Positions 49,919 to 58,482 are shown, counted from the stretch's first letter. The stretch is DNA of 64,000 nucleotides from Saprospiraceae bacterium UBA6168 (GCA_002435785.1 DIUC01000039.1:1-64000), one strand, 5' to 3'. A program made the numbers and translations. Notes: a model not told the origin generated them from the sequence alone.

Positions 49919-50662
49919 TTGCCATTCTTCCTTACCACCAATTTCCCAGTTAGCCGGTACAGCGAGCTGAAACCGGAGTACATCCTCGGCACGCTGGAAA
50001 AGCTGCGGATGCGCATAGACGAACGCTTTCCGGGCGCTGGTCTGGGCAAAGTGGCCAATGAGCTAAACGAGGTGGCGTTGGGCATCGTGCAGTTGGTGGA
50101 GCAGCTTTCCCGGCCTATATGGCCCATCCGCATTTTGACCTTCTTGACCATCGGGCTGCTCATCGGACTGACGGTTTGGGTATGCACCCTCACTGTGCGC
50201 TACATCCCAGCGGGCGAGAGCGGGCTGGTGGAGATACTCCAAGGCGCCGAGAGCGCCATCAACGAGGTCATTTTCTTGGGCTTGGCCATCCTGTTTTTGG
50301 CCACCGTCGAGAACCGCATCAAGCGCAAGGCGGCACTGAACTCCCTGCACCGACTGCGCTCCATCGCCCACGTGGTGGACATGCACCAACTCACCAAAGA
50401 CCCCGCCTCCCTCGTTGCGGAGTTCGAGAAAACGGCCTCCTCCCCGGAGCGCACCATGACCCCCTACCAACTTACCCGCTACCTCGACTACTGTGCCGAA
50501 CTGCTGGCCATCAACTCCAAGCTCGCTGCCCTGCACGTGCAGTGCTTTCAGGACTCCGAGGTGCTAAAGACCGTGGACGAGGTGGAAACCCTGTCGCACG
50601 AGCTATCGAGCAAGATTTGGCAGAAAATCATGATTTTGGACGTAGTGGCGAAGAATGGATGA
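49919..50662 (+). CDS. Two-helix membrane protein, function unknown
   Basis: About 248 residues if translation begins at the TTG 49919. No ATG lies before 'MRIDERFPGAGLGKVANELN', and an earlier TTG at 49829 would be upstream of the terminator at 49845. The likely true N-terminus is close to 'SRYSELKPEYILGTLEKL'. Features: helix-rich N-terminus, two membrane helices ('IWPIRILTFLTIGLLIGLTV' and 'AINEVIFLGLAILFLATV'), and a cytoplasmic C-terminal helical domain ('KAALNSLHRLRSIAHVVDMH', 'MTPYQLTRYLDYCAELLAI'). The odd start suggests a non-ATG codon or an indel. Confidence 0.7.
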   Translation: MPFFLTTNFPVSRYSELKPEYILGTLEKLRMRIDERFPGAGLGKVANELNEVALGIVQLVEQLSRPIWPIRILTFLTIGLLIGLTVWVCTLTVRYIPAGESGLVEILQGAESAINEVIFLGLAILFLATVENRIKRKAALNSLHRLRSIAHVVDMHQLTKDPASLVAEFEKTASSPERTMTPYQLTRYLDYCAELLAINSKLAALHVQCFQDSEVLKTVDEVETLSHELSSKIWQKIMILDVVAKNG

Positions 50663-50703
50663 CGGGGCAGGTAAGCGACGCAAAGGTGCTGCAACATATT
50701 CCC

Positions 50704-50711
50704 TACCTTTG
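50704..50711 (+). promoter_or_regulatory. -7 promoter box of the radical SAM gene
   Basis: An exact TACCTTTG box 24 bases upstream of the ATG at 50735. Confidence 0.55.
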
Positions 50712-50734
50712 CCCCGTACCAATTCCTGTTTTTT

Positions 50735-53014
50735 TTGAAAAAAAAGACCCTTTTCCTTACGCCCCCGTTCACGCAGTTGAACACGCCGTACCCTGCCACG
50801 GCCTACCTCAAGGGCTTCCTCAACACGAAGGGCTTCCCCTCCGCACAGGCCGACCTGGGCATAGACGTAATACTGGAATTGTTTTCAAAAAAAGGCCTGA
50901 AACGCCTTTTTGATTGCGGAATGCGGGTTGCGGAATGCGGATTGGGTTCGCAGCTCAATTCGGAAGCGGTGGAGACGTTGGAATTTCCCACGGCCCCCAA
51001 TCCGCAATCTGCAATCCGCAATCCGCAATTAAGCGATAACGCCCAGCGCATCATCGCCCTGCAAACTGACTACCTCGCCACCATCGGTCCCGTCATCTCG
51101 TTTCTCCAAAACAAAAACCCGACGCTGGCACACGCCATTTGTGGCCGGGGCTACCTGCCCGAGGCCAGCCGATTCGACAATCTGGAAGAACTCGAATGGG
51201 CATTTGGGACGATGGGCACGCACGACAAGGCCCGGCACCTTGCCACGCTATATTTGGAGGATTTGGGCGATTTGATAATAGAGGCCGTTGACCCGCATTT
51301 TGGCTTTAGCCGCTATGCGGAACGGCTTGGAAGCACGGCTTCCAGTTTCGATGAAATGGAGCGGGAACTGGAAGCCCCCGACTCACTGGTTGCGAGCATA
51401 TTGAAGGATGTCTTGGCAAAACATATTGCGGAGCAACAACCCGATATTATATGCCTCTCCGTGCCGTTTCCCGGCAATGTATATGGTGCTTTTAAATGCG
51501 GTCAATTTATCAAAAAAAACTACCCCAATATAAGTATCGTCATGGGCGGTGGCTACGCAAACACAGAGCTGCGGCGGCTTTCCGACGAGCGCATATTTAA
51601 TTACCTCGATTATATATGTCTCGATGATGGCGAAGCACCATTGCTGCATTTAATCGAATATTTATCCGGCGAAAAAGATATACAGCATTTAAAAAGGACT
51701 TATTCCTGCATGAATGGCGTGGTCTGCTACCACAATACCAGCACCGAACTCGACGTGCCACAGCGAGAGACCGGCACCCCCGACTATGCTGGCCTGCGCC
51801 TCCACGATTACCTTTCCGTCATCGAAATCGTGAACCCGATGCACCGCCTTTGGAGCGATGGCCGATGGAACAAACTCACCCTCGCCCACGGCTGCTATTG
51901 GGGCAAATGCTCGTTCTGCGACGTGACGCTCGACTATATTCAGCGTTACGAGCCGCTCACCCCGGCGCTGCTCTGCGACCGCATCGAGGCCATCATCGCA
52001 CAGACCGGGCAGACGGGCTTTCACTTCGTGGACGAGGCCGCACCGCCCGCCCTAATGCGGGACCTGGCGCTGGAAATATTGCGCCGCCGCCTTACCGTCA
52101 CTTGGTGGACGAACATCCGCTTCGAGAAGAGCTTCACCGCCGACCTTTGCCGACTGCTGAAGGCTTCGGGCTGCATAGCAGTGTCTGGTGGGCTGGAGGT
52201 GGCCAGCGACCGGCTGCTGGAGCGCATGAAAAAGGGCGTGACCGTGGCGCAGGTGGCACGGGTGGCGCACCACTTCACCGAGGCGGGTATCATGGTTCAT
52301 GCCTACCTCATGTACGGCTTCCCGACGCAGACGGCGCAGGAGACCATTGATTCACTGGAAATGGTGCGGCAGTTGTTTGAGAACGGCGTGGTGCAGTCCG
52401 GCTTTTGGCACCGCTTCGCCATGACGGCGCACAGCCCCGTCGGCCTCGACCCAGCTGCTTATGGGGTGACGGAGACCGGGCCACAGTTCGATGGCTTCGC
52501 CGACAACGACCGCCACCACGACGACCCGACGGGCACCGACCACGACCTATTTGCCGAGGGCTTGCGCAAGTCGCTGTTCAATTACATGCACGGTGTCTGC
52601 TTCGACTTCCGGTTGGCCGATTGGTTCGATTTCAAGGTGCCAAAGCCCAGCGTTCCCAAGCATTTTATCCAAAAAAGCATTGCGGAGCAAAAAGAAATCA
52701 CGCCCCGCCCTACGGCGCTGGTCGTCTGGAACGGCCCCCTGCCCCTTGCCACGTTGGACGAGGACGAAGACGGAAACGCCGTGGCCACCCTCGTTTTTCA
52801 CCACAAACAGCATACTTGGGAACTGGAAACCACCCCTGCACTTGGCCAGTGGGTCGTGGACGTGCTGCCGCTGCTGCAAATCGGGGAGCAGGCAGTGATG
52901 ACGTTTGCGGAATTGCAACGGGATTTTGAGGAGAATGGGGAGGGGGATTTTGCGGAGTTTTTGGCGTCGGGGCAGTGGGCGGGGTTACGGGAACACGGGA
53001 TTCTTGTACTCTAA
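50735..53014 (+). CDS. B12-binding-like radical SAM protein
   Basis: 759 residues. The N-terminus ('LFLTPPFTQLNTPYPATAYL') and the strand-turn 'DIICLSVPFPGNVYGAFKCG', with 'ISIVMGGGYANTEL', mark a cobalamin-binding-like Rossmann region (about 1-320), though the His of the D-x-H-x-x-G motif is not obvious. The radical SAM core follows with 'HGCYWGKCSFCDV' (here C-x4-C-x2-C), 'FVDEAAPPALM' and 'VSGGLEVASDRLLERM'. Members methylate or rearrange unreactive carbons. Residues about 60-100 are encoded by an inserted fold-back repeat ('NPQSAIRNPQ') that keeps the frame. The start is the ATG after TACCTTTG. The gene overlaps the convergent next gene by four bases. Confidence 0.88.
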   Translation: MKKKTLFLTPPFTQLNTPYPATAYLKGFLNTKGFPSAQADLGIDVILELFSKKGLKRLFDCGMRVAECGLGSQLNSEAVETLEFPTAPNPQSAIRNPQLSDNAQRIIALQTDYLATIGPVISFLQNKNPTLAHAICGRGYLPEASRFDNLEELEWAFGTMGTHDKARHLATLYLEDLGDLIIEAVDPHFGFSRYAERLGSTASSFDEMERELEAPDSLVASILKDVLAKHIAEQQPDIICLSVPFPGNVYGAFKCGQFIKKNYPNISIVMGGGYANTELRRLSDERIFNYLDYICLDDGEAPLLHLIEYLSGEKDIQHLKRTYSCMNGVVCYHNTSTELDVPQRETGTPDYAGLRLHDYLSVIEIVNPMHRLWSDGRWNKLTLAHGCYWGKCSFCDVTLDYIQRYEPLTPALLCDRIEAIIAQTGQTGFHFVDEAAPPALMRDLALEILRRRLTVTWWTNIRFEKSFTADLCRLLKASGCIAVSGGLEVASDRLLERMKKGVTVAQVARVAHHFTEAGIMVHAYLMYGFPTQTAQETIDSLEMVRQLFENGVVQSGFWHRFAMTAHSPVGLDPAAYGVTETGPQFDGFADNDRHHDDPTGTDHDLFAEGLRKSLFNYMHGVCFDFRLADWFDFKVPKPSVPKHFIQKSIAEQKEITPRPTALVVWNGPLPLATLDEDEDGNAVATLVFHHKQHTWELETTPALGQWVVDVLPLLQIGEQAVMTFAELQRDFEENGEGDFAEFLASGQWAGLREHGILVL
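50913..51029. repeat. 34-bp imperfect inverted repeat inside a coding sequence
   Basis: Left arm 50913-50946 and right arm 50996-51029 match at 30 of 34 positions, with a 49-base loop. Each arm is four to five degenerate heptamers (TTGCGGA/AATGCGG; CCGCAAT). The reading frame passes through it, encoding about 39 residues with no counterpart expected in the protein core. Confidence 0.85.
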
Positions 53015-53457
53015 AATAAACCAGCGATAAAAAATATAACTGCCACTTGGAAAAACAAACCAATAATACTCAGGACCAATGCGGCCATTGCCCAGCCCTT
53101 CCCCTTCCTCTTGTTGGGTTCTTTCCTTATATTCGACAGGGTTTTTAAAGAAAGTAGGATGCCGAACAGGGAAAAGATTGCACCCACAAACAATAGCGCT
53201 CCAAATATTGAACACACACCAAAAATGAACGAAAGAATGGCCTGCGGGTCGGTCTTTGGTTCTTCCACTATCTTATTGATTAACCGCTTCTTTGCACCTT
53301 TTTTCAAGGTAAAACTCGATAGTTCACTCCCATCCGCAGCCTGTTGTTGGGATGCTTGCTCGGTATGGTGCGATGAGGCAGCGATGCTGGAATAATTGAG
53401 GCCTCCAAGAAAAGCCAAAGTGAGCATGGGTAGGAAAAACTGTTTTCTAAAGTTCAT
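53011..53457 (-). CDS. Secreted or membrane protein with DUF4190-like hairpin
   Basis: 148 residues. N-terminal signal ('LPMLTLAFLGGLNYSSIAAS'), a polar segment rich in Gln, Ser and Lys (about 28-70), then two membrane helices ('LSFIFGVCSIFGALLFVGAI' and 'MAALVLSIIGLFFQVAVIFF') with a basic loop 'IRKEPNKRKGKGW' between them, the typical DUF4190 arrangement. Function unknown. It overlaps the convergent radical SAM gene by four bases. Confidence 0.75.
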   Translation of the reverse strand: MNFRKQFFLPMLTLAFLGGLNYSSIAASSHHTEQASQQQAADGSELSSFTLKKGAKKRLINKIVEEPKTDPQAILSFIFGVCSIFGALLFVGAIFSLFGILLSLKTLSNIRKEPNKRKGKGWAMAALVLSIIGLFFQVAVIFFIAGLF

Positions 53458-53474
53458 AAGTTCTTTTTGTTAGG

Positions 53475-53482
53475 CAAAAATA
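53475..53482 (-). promoter_or_regulatory. -7 promoter box of the DUF4190-like gene
   Basis: On the minus strand TATTTTTG, an exact match to TAnnTTTG, 17 bases before the ATG. Confidence 0.55.
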
Positions 53483-53500
53483 AGGCAGATTGAGCAGCGC

Positions 53501-53561
53501 AAAAAAAAAAAAAAAAAAAAAGAGGCTTCAACAGCGTTTCATCGCTGCCAAAGCCTCTTTT
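53501..53561 (-). terminator. Terminator ending in a 21-base homopolymer
   Basis: On the minus strand AAAAGAGGCTT pairs with AAGCCTCTTTT (53551-53561 with 53518-53528), with an inner five-pair stem (53532-53536 with 53543-53547), followed by 21 uninterrupted T (53501-53521 read as A on the plus strand). It terminates the gene at 53579. The homopolymer length is exceptional and prone to slippage and sequencing error. Confidence 0.88.
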
Positions 53562-53578
53562 ACGTTGGCGGCCAACAA

Positions 53579-53956
53579 TTAGTTGTAATGCGCTGTGATA
53601 AATTCTATCAACTGCTCATCACTCATTTTGTTGGAAGTGCTTTCGCTGGCGACGGCATTTTTGTGCTGGGGAGTATCGGCCAGAAACTTGATGAATTGAG
53701 CCTGTATCTGGCCTGTCCCAGTCACATGTACTTCATCAATGTTGACCATTTTGTCGGCAATCGCTTTGAAGAACTTTTGGGTTAATGCTATTTCCTGGTT
53801 ATTGGAGGCATTTTCATTGGAGTTTCCACTTGGACCGGCATTCTCTACCTGTCCCAAGATTACGAAATCACCATCATCCACATTTTCCCTGCCTGTGACG
53901 GTCGCATTGTGTGAATCCATCCACACGCCAAACTGCTTTTTGTTTTTTCCTGACAT
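53579..53956 (-). CDS. Small cytoplasmic protein with eRF1-like N-terminus
   Basis: 125 residues. The opening 'KQFGVWMDSHNATVTG' resembles the start of Bacteroidota proteins related to the eRF1 domain-1/host-attachment fold, followed by an Asn-rich disordered loop ('SGNSNENASNN') and a helix-strand-helix ('ALTQKFFKAIADKMVNIDEV', 'HVTGTGQIQAQFIKFLAD'). Probably binds RNA or a ribosome-related partner; unproven. It has its own promoter and terminator. Confidence 0.7.
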   Translation of the reverse strand: MSGKNKKQFGVWMDSHNATVTGRENVDDGDFVILGQVENAGPSGNSNENASNNQEIALTQKFFKAIADKMVNIDEVHVTGTGQIQAQFIKFLADTPQHKNAVASESTSNKMSDEQLIEFITAHYN

Positions 53957-53966
53957 TGTTTTTTTC

Positions 53967-53974
53967 CAAAGATA
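53967..53974 (-). promoter_or_regulatory. -7 promoter box
   Basis: On the minus strand TATCTTTG, an exact match to TAnnTTTG, 10 bases before the ATG at 53956, so the leader is only a few bases. Confidence 0.6.
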
Positions 53975-54157
53975 GGAAATATTACCGAGGGATTTAATTT
54001 TTGAGAAGGAAATCTAACGAGGGGGTAATCCTGACCAATGCGGTTTTCAGAAAAAAAAGGGGTTTCCAAACGGGAACCACTTCAGCAGCCCCTCATCGCC
54101 AACGATTGGAGTTGACGGTGAAAAGGTTAATTTTACCACCAAAAGCTTGTTTTAATC

Positions 54158-54757
54158 ATGCACACCCTCTACTTCGTCCTTGCCCTTGTTGCTTACTATA
54201 CCCTGCACAGCCTCCTCGCCGCCGATGGCGTGAAGGCGAGCCTTACCCAAATTATATCGCAGCGCTACTACCGACTACTGTACAACGGGCTGGCGGCAGG
54301 GCTGCTCGTCGTTGTTTTCATCCTTTATTTTTTGGTGGAAAAGACGCCGCTCTGGACGCCAAACCCGGTGCTTCCCTATCCCGGCGCACTGTTGGCATTG
54401 GCCGGCATTTCGTGGGCGGTGCGGGCGCTGAAGCGCTACAACCTCGACGAGTTCGTGGGGCTGGAACAATTGCGGACTGGGCAAAAGCCAAAGCACAACA
54501 AACTGATAACCAGGGGCTTGAACGGGCATGTTCGCCATCCGCTCTATTTTGGCACTTTGCTAATCATTACCGGCGCACTGTTCATCTTCCCGACCGACGC
54601 CATGTTCGCCTTTGCCTTAATCAGCACGATATACCTGGTCCTTGGCAGTAGGTTGGAGGAGAAAAAGCTGGTCACCCAATTTGGCGAAGCCTACCGAAAA
54701 TACCAACGGGAAGTACCGATGCTGGTACCGTTCCGGTGGAAGCGTTTGAGGGTTTGA
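54158..54757 (+). CDS. ICMT/NnrU-like membrane methyltransferase
   Basis: 199 residues with five membrane helices. The C-terminal third carries the isoprenylcysteine-methyltransferase/PEMT signature: 'GLNGHVRHPLYFGTLL' (SAM-binding R-H-P) and 'SRLEEKKLVTQFGEAYRKYQ' (second conserved E-E and Y-x-x-Y region), ending 'VPMLVPF'. Members methylate phospholipid head groups, prenylcysteine or small amines in the membrane. The substrate is unknown. The stop codon lies inside the left arm of a fold-back element. Confidence 0.86.
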   Translation: MHTLYFVLALVAYYTLHSLLAADGVKASLTQIISQRYYRLLYNGLAAGLLVVVFILYFLVEKTPLWTPNPVLPYPGALLALAGISWAVRALKRYNLDEFVGLEQLRTGQKPKHNKLITRGLNGHVRHPLYFGTLLIITGALFIFPTDAMFAFALISTIYLVLGSRLEEKKLVTQFGEAYRKYQREVPMLVPFRWKRLRV

Positions 54758-54830
54758 GAGCGTGAGGGTTTGAGAAAATGAGCCTTTAAATTGTAAGCCC
54801 CCTCAAACCCTCACACTCTCAAGTCCTCAC
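54746..54830. repeat. Fold-back with microrepeat arms over a stop codon
   Basis: Arms 54746-54774 and 54802-54830 match at 25 of 29 positions, with a 27-base loop. The left arm covers the last four codons of the methyltransferase gene; the right side continues to 54850 as a 16-base tandem (CCTCACACTCTCAAGT) and fragments of it. It separates convergent genes, so it may serve as a terminator. Confidence 0.8.
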
Positions 54831-54842
54831 ACTCTCAAGTCC

Positions 54843-54968
54843 TCAAATCCTCCTAACCAACCCGCTCACCAGTCGCCCATCCACCACCAGGTGATAGATG
54901 TACATGCCAGGCTGGGCTTTGCTGGCATCCCAAGACAGCGATTGTGGGCCAGCGATATTTATTCCCAT
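54843..54968 (-). pseudogene. Orphan T9SS sorting-domain fragment
   Basis: 41 codons on the minus strand, ATG at 54968 overlapping the stop of the barrel gene as TAATG. The sequence 'GPQSLSWDASKAQPGMYIYH' and 'VVDGRLVSGLVRR' is the last half of a T9SS type A sorting domain with no cargo and no signal peptide. It may be translated by coupling but could not be exported. It is probably the remnant of a lost cargo gene or a duplicated tail. Confidence 0.7.
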
Positions 54969-57385
54969 TAATTCACCCGCTTCCGCTCCTCCTCCGAGCC
55001 AGTTCCCCGCTGCCGTGCGCCATTCAGTTTATTGTTCCCGAAGCTGCGGGAATAGGTCAGTTTGAAGGTGCGGTTGCTGAAATCCAGCGTCCCCGTGGAC
55101 ACGAGGTTGTATTCCGGGAAATTACTGTCCCACCGGAACAACATCGAGTCGAACAGGTCGTCAATGCCGAAGCGAAGGGTGCCGAGGTCGGCCTTTAGTT
55201 TCTTCTGCAAACCGATATTCACGAACCGCACGGGCAGGGAAAAGAAGGTGCCTGAAAGTGATTTCGATTGGTAAAACGCCACAAGTTCTGCACTGAAATC
55301 CTTGGGCAGCGTGAAGCTGTTTATCCAGACTATCTGATAGTTTTTGTTGCTGACGCTCACGAGGTCCCCCTCGAAGTAGGCATTAGCCTCCTGCCAAGTG
55401 CCAATGATGTTGTTCTGCATTCCCCACCACTTCGTCAGTTGCAACGGAAAGGCCACGGTGAGGGAGGCTGTCTTGCGGTTTTTCAAATTATCGGCACCCA
55501 TTGTCTGTGTGTTCGTCCCTTCGATGGTACGAAATTGCGCTCCGGCGATGGCGTCGTCTTCCAAGCTATATTGAACTGAAAAAAGGGCGGTCTTGAAACG
55601 GTAGTCCAGCTTCACGTTATCGGAAATGGACGGCTGCAAGGCAGGGTTTCCCGTGAAAAACGTGAAAGGGTCGAAGAAGAAAACGAACGGAGCAAGGTCG
55701 TTGAAGGTGGGCCGGGTGATGCGGCGGCTATAGGAGAAGTTCGTCGAGTTGTTGTCATTGAGGCTGTGGGAAACGAAGAAGCTGGGGAAAAACCTGCCGT
55801 ACTCCCGGTCCACGATATTGGCCTGCTCCACGGTGCCGAGGTTGGAATTGGTGTGCTCGTAGCGCAGCCCCAGTTTTAGGTTGGTCTTGTCGCCCATCGC
55901 CACATCGAAAGCCGAGTAGGCCGCCCCGATACTCTCCTTCAGACGGTACTCGCCGCTTAGCGTCGGGTCGTTCACTTTCGTACCGTTTTTCACGTGGTAA
56001 ACCGTCACATCATTGTCGAAACGGGAACTGGTGCCTTTTACCCCCAGTTGCATTTTGGTTCTCTTCGAAATGCCCTTCGAGTATTCCAGCCTCCCCACGG
56101 CCACGTTGATGGGGGTTTTCTTGCCGGTGAAAGTCTCATCGGTGAAAATCAAATCCCCAGCTCCGTTGGCGTGGTCAATTACATAGTCGGAAGGCTGGTC
56201 GTTGTTGTAGTGCAGGTAGTCCGCATCGAAGGTAAGCACGCCATTTTTCTTGAAAGTATGCTGTAGGTTCAGGTTGCCGCCGAGGTGTTGCCAATGGTTC
56301 ACCTCCTCCGTGTTGACGGTCAACAAACTGTCCAGACTGCCGTCATAACTCACGGAAGTATTCGTCTCGGAATCTTGGCTGTAACGGTTGTCATAGCCAG
56401 AAGCCAAGATGCCCAGCACGGTCCGCTTGCCCAAGCTTACGTCGAGGCCGAGCCTGGCATTTTGGTTGCGCTGGATGGCGGGGTCACGTTCATTGCGAGT
56501 ATGGGTGATAAGGGTCTGCCCGTCCACGATGGTTGCTCGTTGGAAGTCTGCGACAGTCAACTGGGCTTGACGGCTGAACGAATAGTCGCCGTAGAGGTTG
56601 AACCTGTTTTTTCGATAGTTGAAATTGATGCCCGCCGAGGGGGCCGTCCCATTGCCAACGGCAGCGGAGAGCGAATAAGAGCCGTTCAGGCCGAGGTCGC
56701 TGCGCTGTTTCAGCACGATATTGATATAGCCCGCATTACCCTCGGCGTCGAAGTTCGCTGGCGGCGTAGTGATGATTTCTATCTTCTCGATATTGCTCGA
56801 AGGCATACCTGCCAGCAACTGCACTACCGCTTCCATTGGCATCCGGTTGATTTTACCGTTCATCATCACAATGACGCCTTCTTTGCCAGCCACGGAGATG
56901 AGGTTGCGTTGGCGGTTCACCACGATGCCGGGCGAGCGCTCCAGCACTGCCAGTGCAGTAGTTCCGGCTGCTGTGATGCTGCCTTCCACATTGACCACGA
57001 GGCGGTCAATTTTTTGCTCAAAAAGCTGTTTCTTGGCGGTGACGGTCACGGCGTCCAGTTGTGCCACGTCCTCGACCATCGTGATGCTCCCCGCTGCAAA
57101 GTCTTTGCCCGAAGCCAACGTAAACGCCTGATAACCTGTATTGTAGCCCACCATCGTAGTGGAGAGCAGATAGCTGCCCGCCAGCACCTGCTGGAAAGTG
57201 AATGCACCATCTTCGCCCGTCACCTCGCCCCGGACCAAGGAGGAGTCGGTAGATTTTAGCAGCAGCACATTGGCGAAGGAAAGCGGGCCTTTGGCGTCGA
57301 AAACCTTGCCGTGCACGGTGCCTTGGGTGAGGGCGTTTTGCAAGAAGAACAAGGTGAATAGAAAGGTGAAAATGGAGGTTTTCAT
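54968..57385 (-). CDS. TonB-receptor-like outer-membrane barrel (OMP_b-brl_3 type)
   Basis: 805 residues. A Sec signal ('FTFLFTLFFLQNALTQG') is followed by a CarboxypepD-regulatory-like domain (about 20-105, 'VHGKVFDAKGPLSFANVLLL'), a plug (about 110-230, 'DAVTVTAKKQLFEQKIDRLV', 'VLERSPGIVVNRQRN', 'IEKIEIITTPPANFDAEGNA') and a barrel ending in 'FKLTYSRSFGNNKLN'. Unlike SusC it lacks a SusD partner. This group imports metals or small molecules or acts as an outer-membrane scaffold. The tail after the last strand is basic. It overlaps an orphan sorting-domain fragment by TAATG. Confidence 0.9.
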   Translation of the reverse strand: MKTSIFTFLFTLFFLQNALTQGTVHGKVFDAKGPLSFANVLLLKSTDSSLVRGEVTGEDGAFTFQQVLAGSYLLSTTMVGYNTGYQAFTLASGKDFAAGSITMVEDVAQLDAVTVTAKKQLFEQKIDRLVVNVEGSITAAGTTALAVLERSPGIVVNRQRNLISVAGKEGVIVMMNGKINRMPMEAVVQLLAGMPSSNIEKIEIITTPPANFDAEGNAGYINIVLKQRSDLGLNGSYSLSAAVGNGTAPSAGINFNYRKNRFNLYGDYSFSRQAQLTVADFQRATIVDGQTLITHTRNERDPAIQRNQNARLGLDVSLGKRTVLGILASGYDNRYSQDSETNTSVSYDGSLDSLLTVNTEEVNHWQHLGGNLNLQHTFKKNGVLTFDADYLHYNNDQPSDYVIDHANGAGDLIFTDETFTGKKTPINVAVGRLEYSKGISKRTKMQLGVKGTSSRFDNDVTVYHVKNGTKVNDPTLSGEYRLKESIGAAYSAFDVAMGDKTNLKLGLRYEHTNSNLGTVEQANIVDREYGRFFPSFFVSHSLNDNNSTNFSYSRRITRPTFNDLAPFVFFFDPFTFFTGNPALQPSISDNVKLDYRFKTALFSVQYSLEDDAIAGAQFRTIEGTNTQTMGADNLKNRKTASLTVAFPLQLTKWWGMQNNIIGTWQEANAYFEGDLVSVSNKNYQIVWINSFTLPKDFSAELVAFYQSKSLSGTFFSLPVRFVNIGLQKKLKADLGTLRFGIDDLFDSMLFRWDSNFPEYNLVSTGTLDFSNRTFKLTYSRSFGNNKLNGARQRGTGSEEERKRVN

Positions 57386-57467
57386 TTGTTAAAATTTAAG
57401 GAAATGATTGATAAAATGATGGATTGAGGTAAAGACCACCTTTTTCATTAGCAGTCTAGGATTCATT

Positions 57468-58418
57468 TCATTTGCGGTTTGGCACGTTGCTTTCCAGCGC
57501 AGGCACCGTTTGCAGGTATGCCCAAATGGCGCTGACCTCCGTGCTGTCCAGCAGCACAAAGCGGGGCATGGCGATGCCAAGTGCCGTTCCATCGGGGCGG
57601 ATGCCGCTCACGGCTGCCTGCTGGAACTGCTCAAAAGTCCATTTTCCGATGCCTTGCTCTGGGTGCGGCGTGATGTTTCGGGAAACGGTCTCAAATGTTG
57701 CATGGTCAGTGAGGAGATTACCGCCAGCGAGGTAGCCGGGCGACTTTTCTGGCTCCAAGATGTTGTGGACCTCGAAACTGGCTACGTGGCAGGCCACACA
57801 ATTGTACCTCGCCGTGACCAAGTATCGCCCATAGGCAACCGCATCAGTAGCTGGCGGCGTCATTTTAGGCTTGCCGTCATAAGCCAGCGGCTTAAAGATG
57901 CCGAACTTTATCAGCGCTTTTGCCATGAAAGAATAGTCGGTGGTATTTACAACATCGGAGGCCTCCAACTCTGGCGCATCGGAGTGGAGGAAAGCGATGA
58001 CCGCCGCAACATCCTCGTCCGACATGTTGGGGAAATACATAAATGGCCCCACCACTTGGCCATCCTGCCGGATGCCCGTGCGCATGAGGTAAGCAATTTC
58101 GCCATCCTTATACCTGCCTAGGCCAGCGGTTGGGTGGTGTGTGATATTGCCCGAATAGATGTCGCCCATCCCTACGCTTTTGGGAAGAAACAGCTTGCCT
58201 TCCCACTTGCCGCTTTCGGCCGCATGGCAGCCAGCGCACATGGTTCGGGCAATTTTTGCGCCGTGCGCAATAGAAATACTATCCGTGGGAACTTGGATGT
58301 CAAGGTTTTTTACGGGATTTGTGGGCAGGTCTGTAAAGTTTATCCAAGCGGCGGTGCAGGCGATGGCCAGAGCGAGGACGCCGAGCAGGATGCTGAGGAT
58401 TTTTAGTAATTTCTTCAT
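57468..58418 (-). CDS. Diheme cytochrome c
   Basis: 316 residues. N-terminal membrane anchor or signal ('ILSILLGVLALAIACTAAWI'; a cysteine at 21 might be lipidated but the context is not a clear lipobox). Two cytochrome c domains: heme motif 'CAGCH' at 61-65 with Met ligand region 'GPFMYFPNMSDED', and 'CVACH' near 208 with 'GIAMPRFVLLDSTEVSAIW'. The type resembles alcohol-dehydrogenase cytochrome subunits. It should carry electrons in the periplasm to a terminal oxidase or another acceptor. No dehydrogenase subunit lies next to it. Upstream of the barrel gene on the same strand, 82 bases apart. Confidence 0.93.
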   Translation of the reverse strand: MKKLLKILSILLGVLALAIACTAAWINFTDLPTNPVKNLDIQVPTDSISIAHGAKIARTMCAGCHAAESGKWEGKLFLPKSVGMGDIYSGNITHHPTAGLGRYKDGEIAYLMRTGIRQDGQVVGPFMYFPNMSDEDVAAVIAFLHSDAPELEASDVVNTTDYSFMAKALIKFGIFKPLAYDGKPKMTPPATDAVAYGRYLVTARYNCVACHVASFEVHNILEPEKSPGYLAGGNLLTDHATFETVSRNITPHPEQGIGKWTFEQFQQAAVSGIRPDGTALGIAMPRFVLLDSTEVSAIWAYLQTVPALESNVPNRK

Positions 58419-58482
58419 TGGTGAAAGGAATTAGAAAGTTGGCGAACAAAGTGGTCAAGTGATGGTGTGATGAACAATGGAA

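Noticed and set aside
56285..57259. Open frame of 324 codons on the plus strand within the outer-membrane barrel gene
   Set aside because: Antisense to a barrel gene with plug and signal peptide; no motif, no promoter box, composition typical of shadows.
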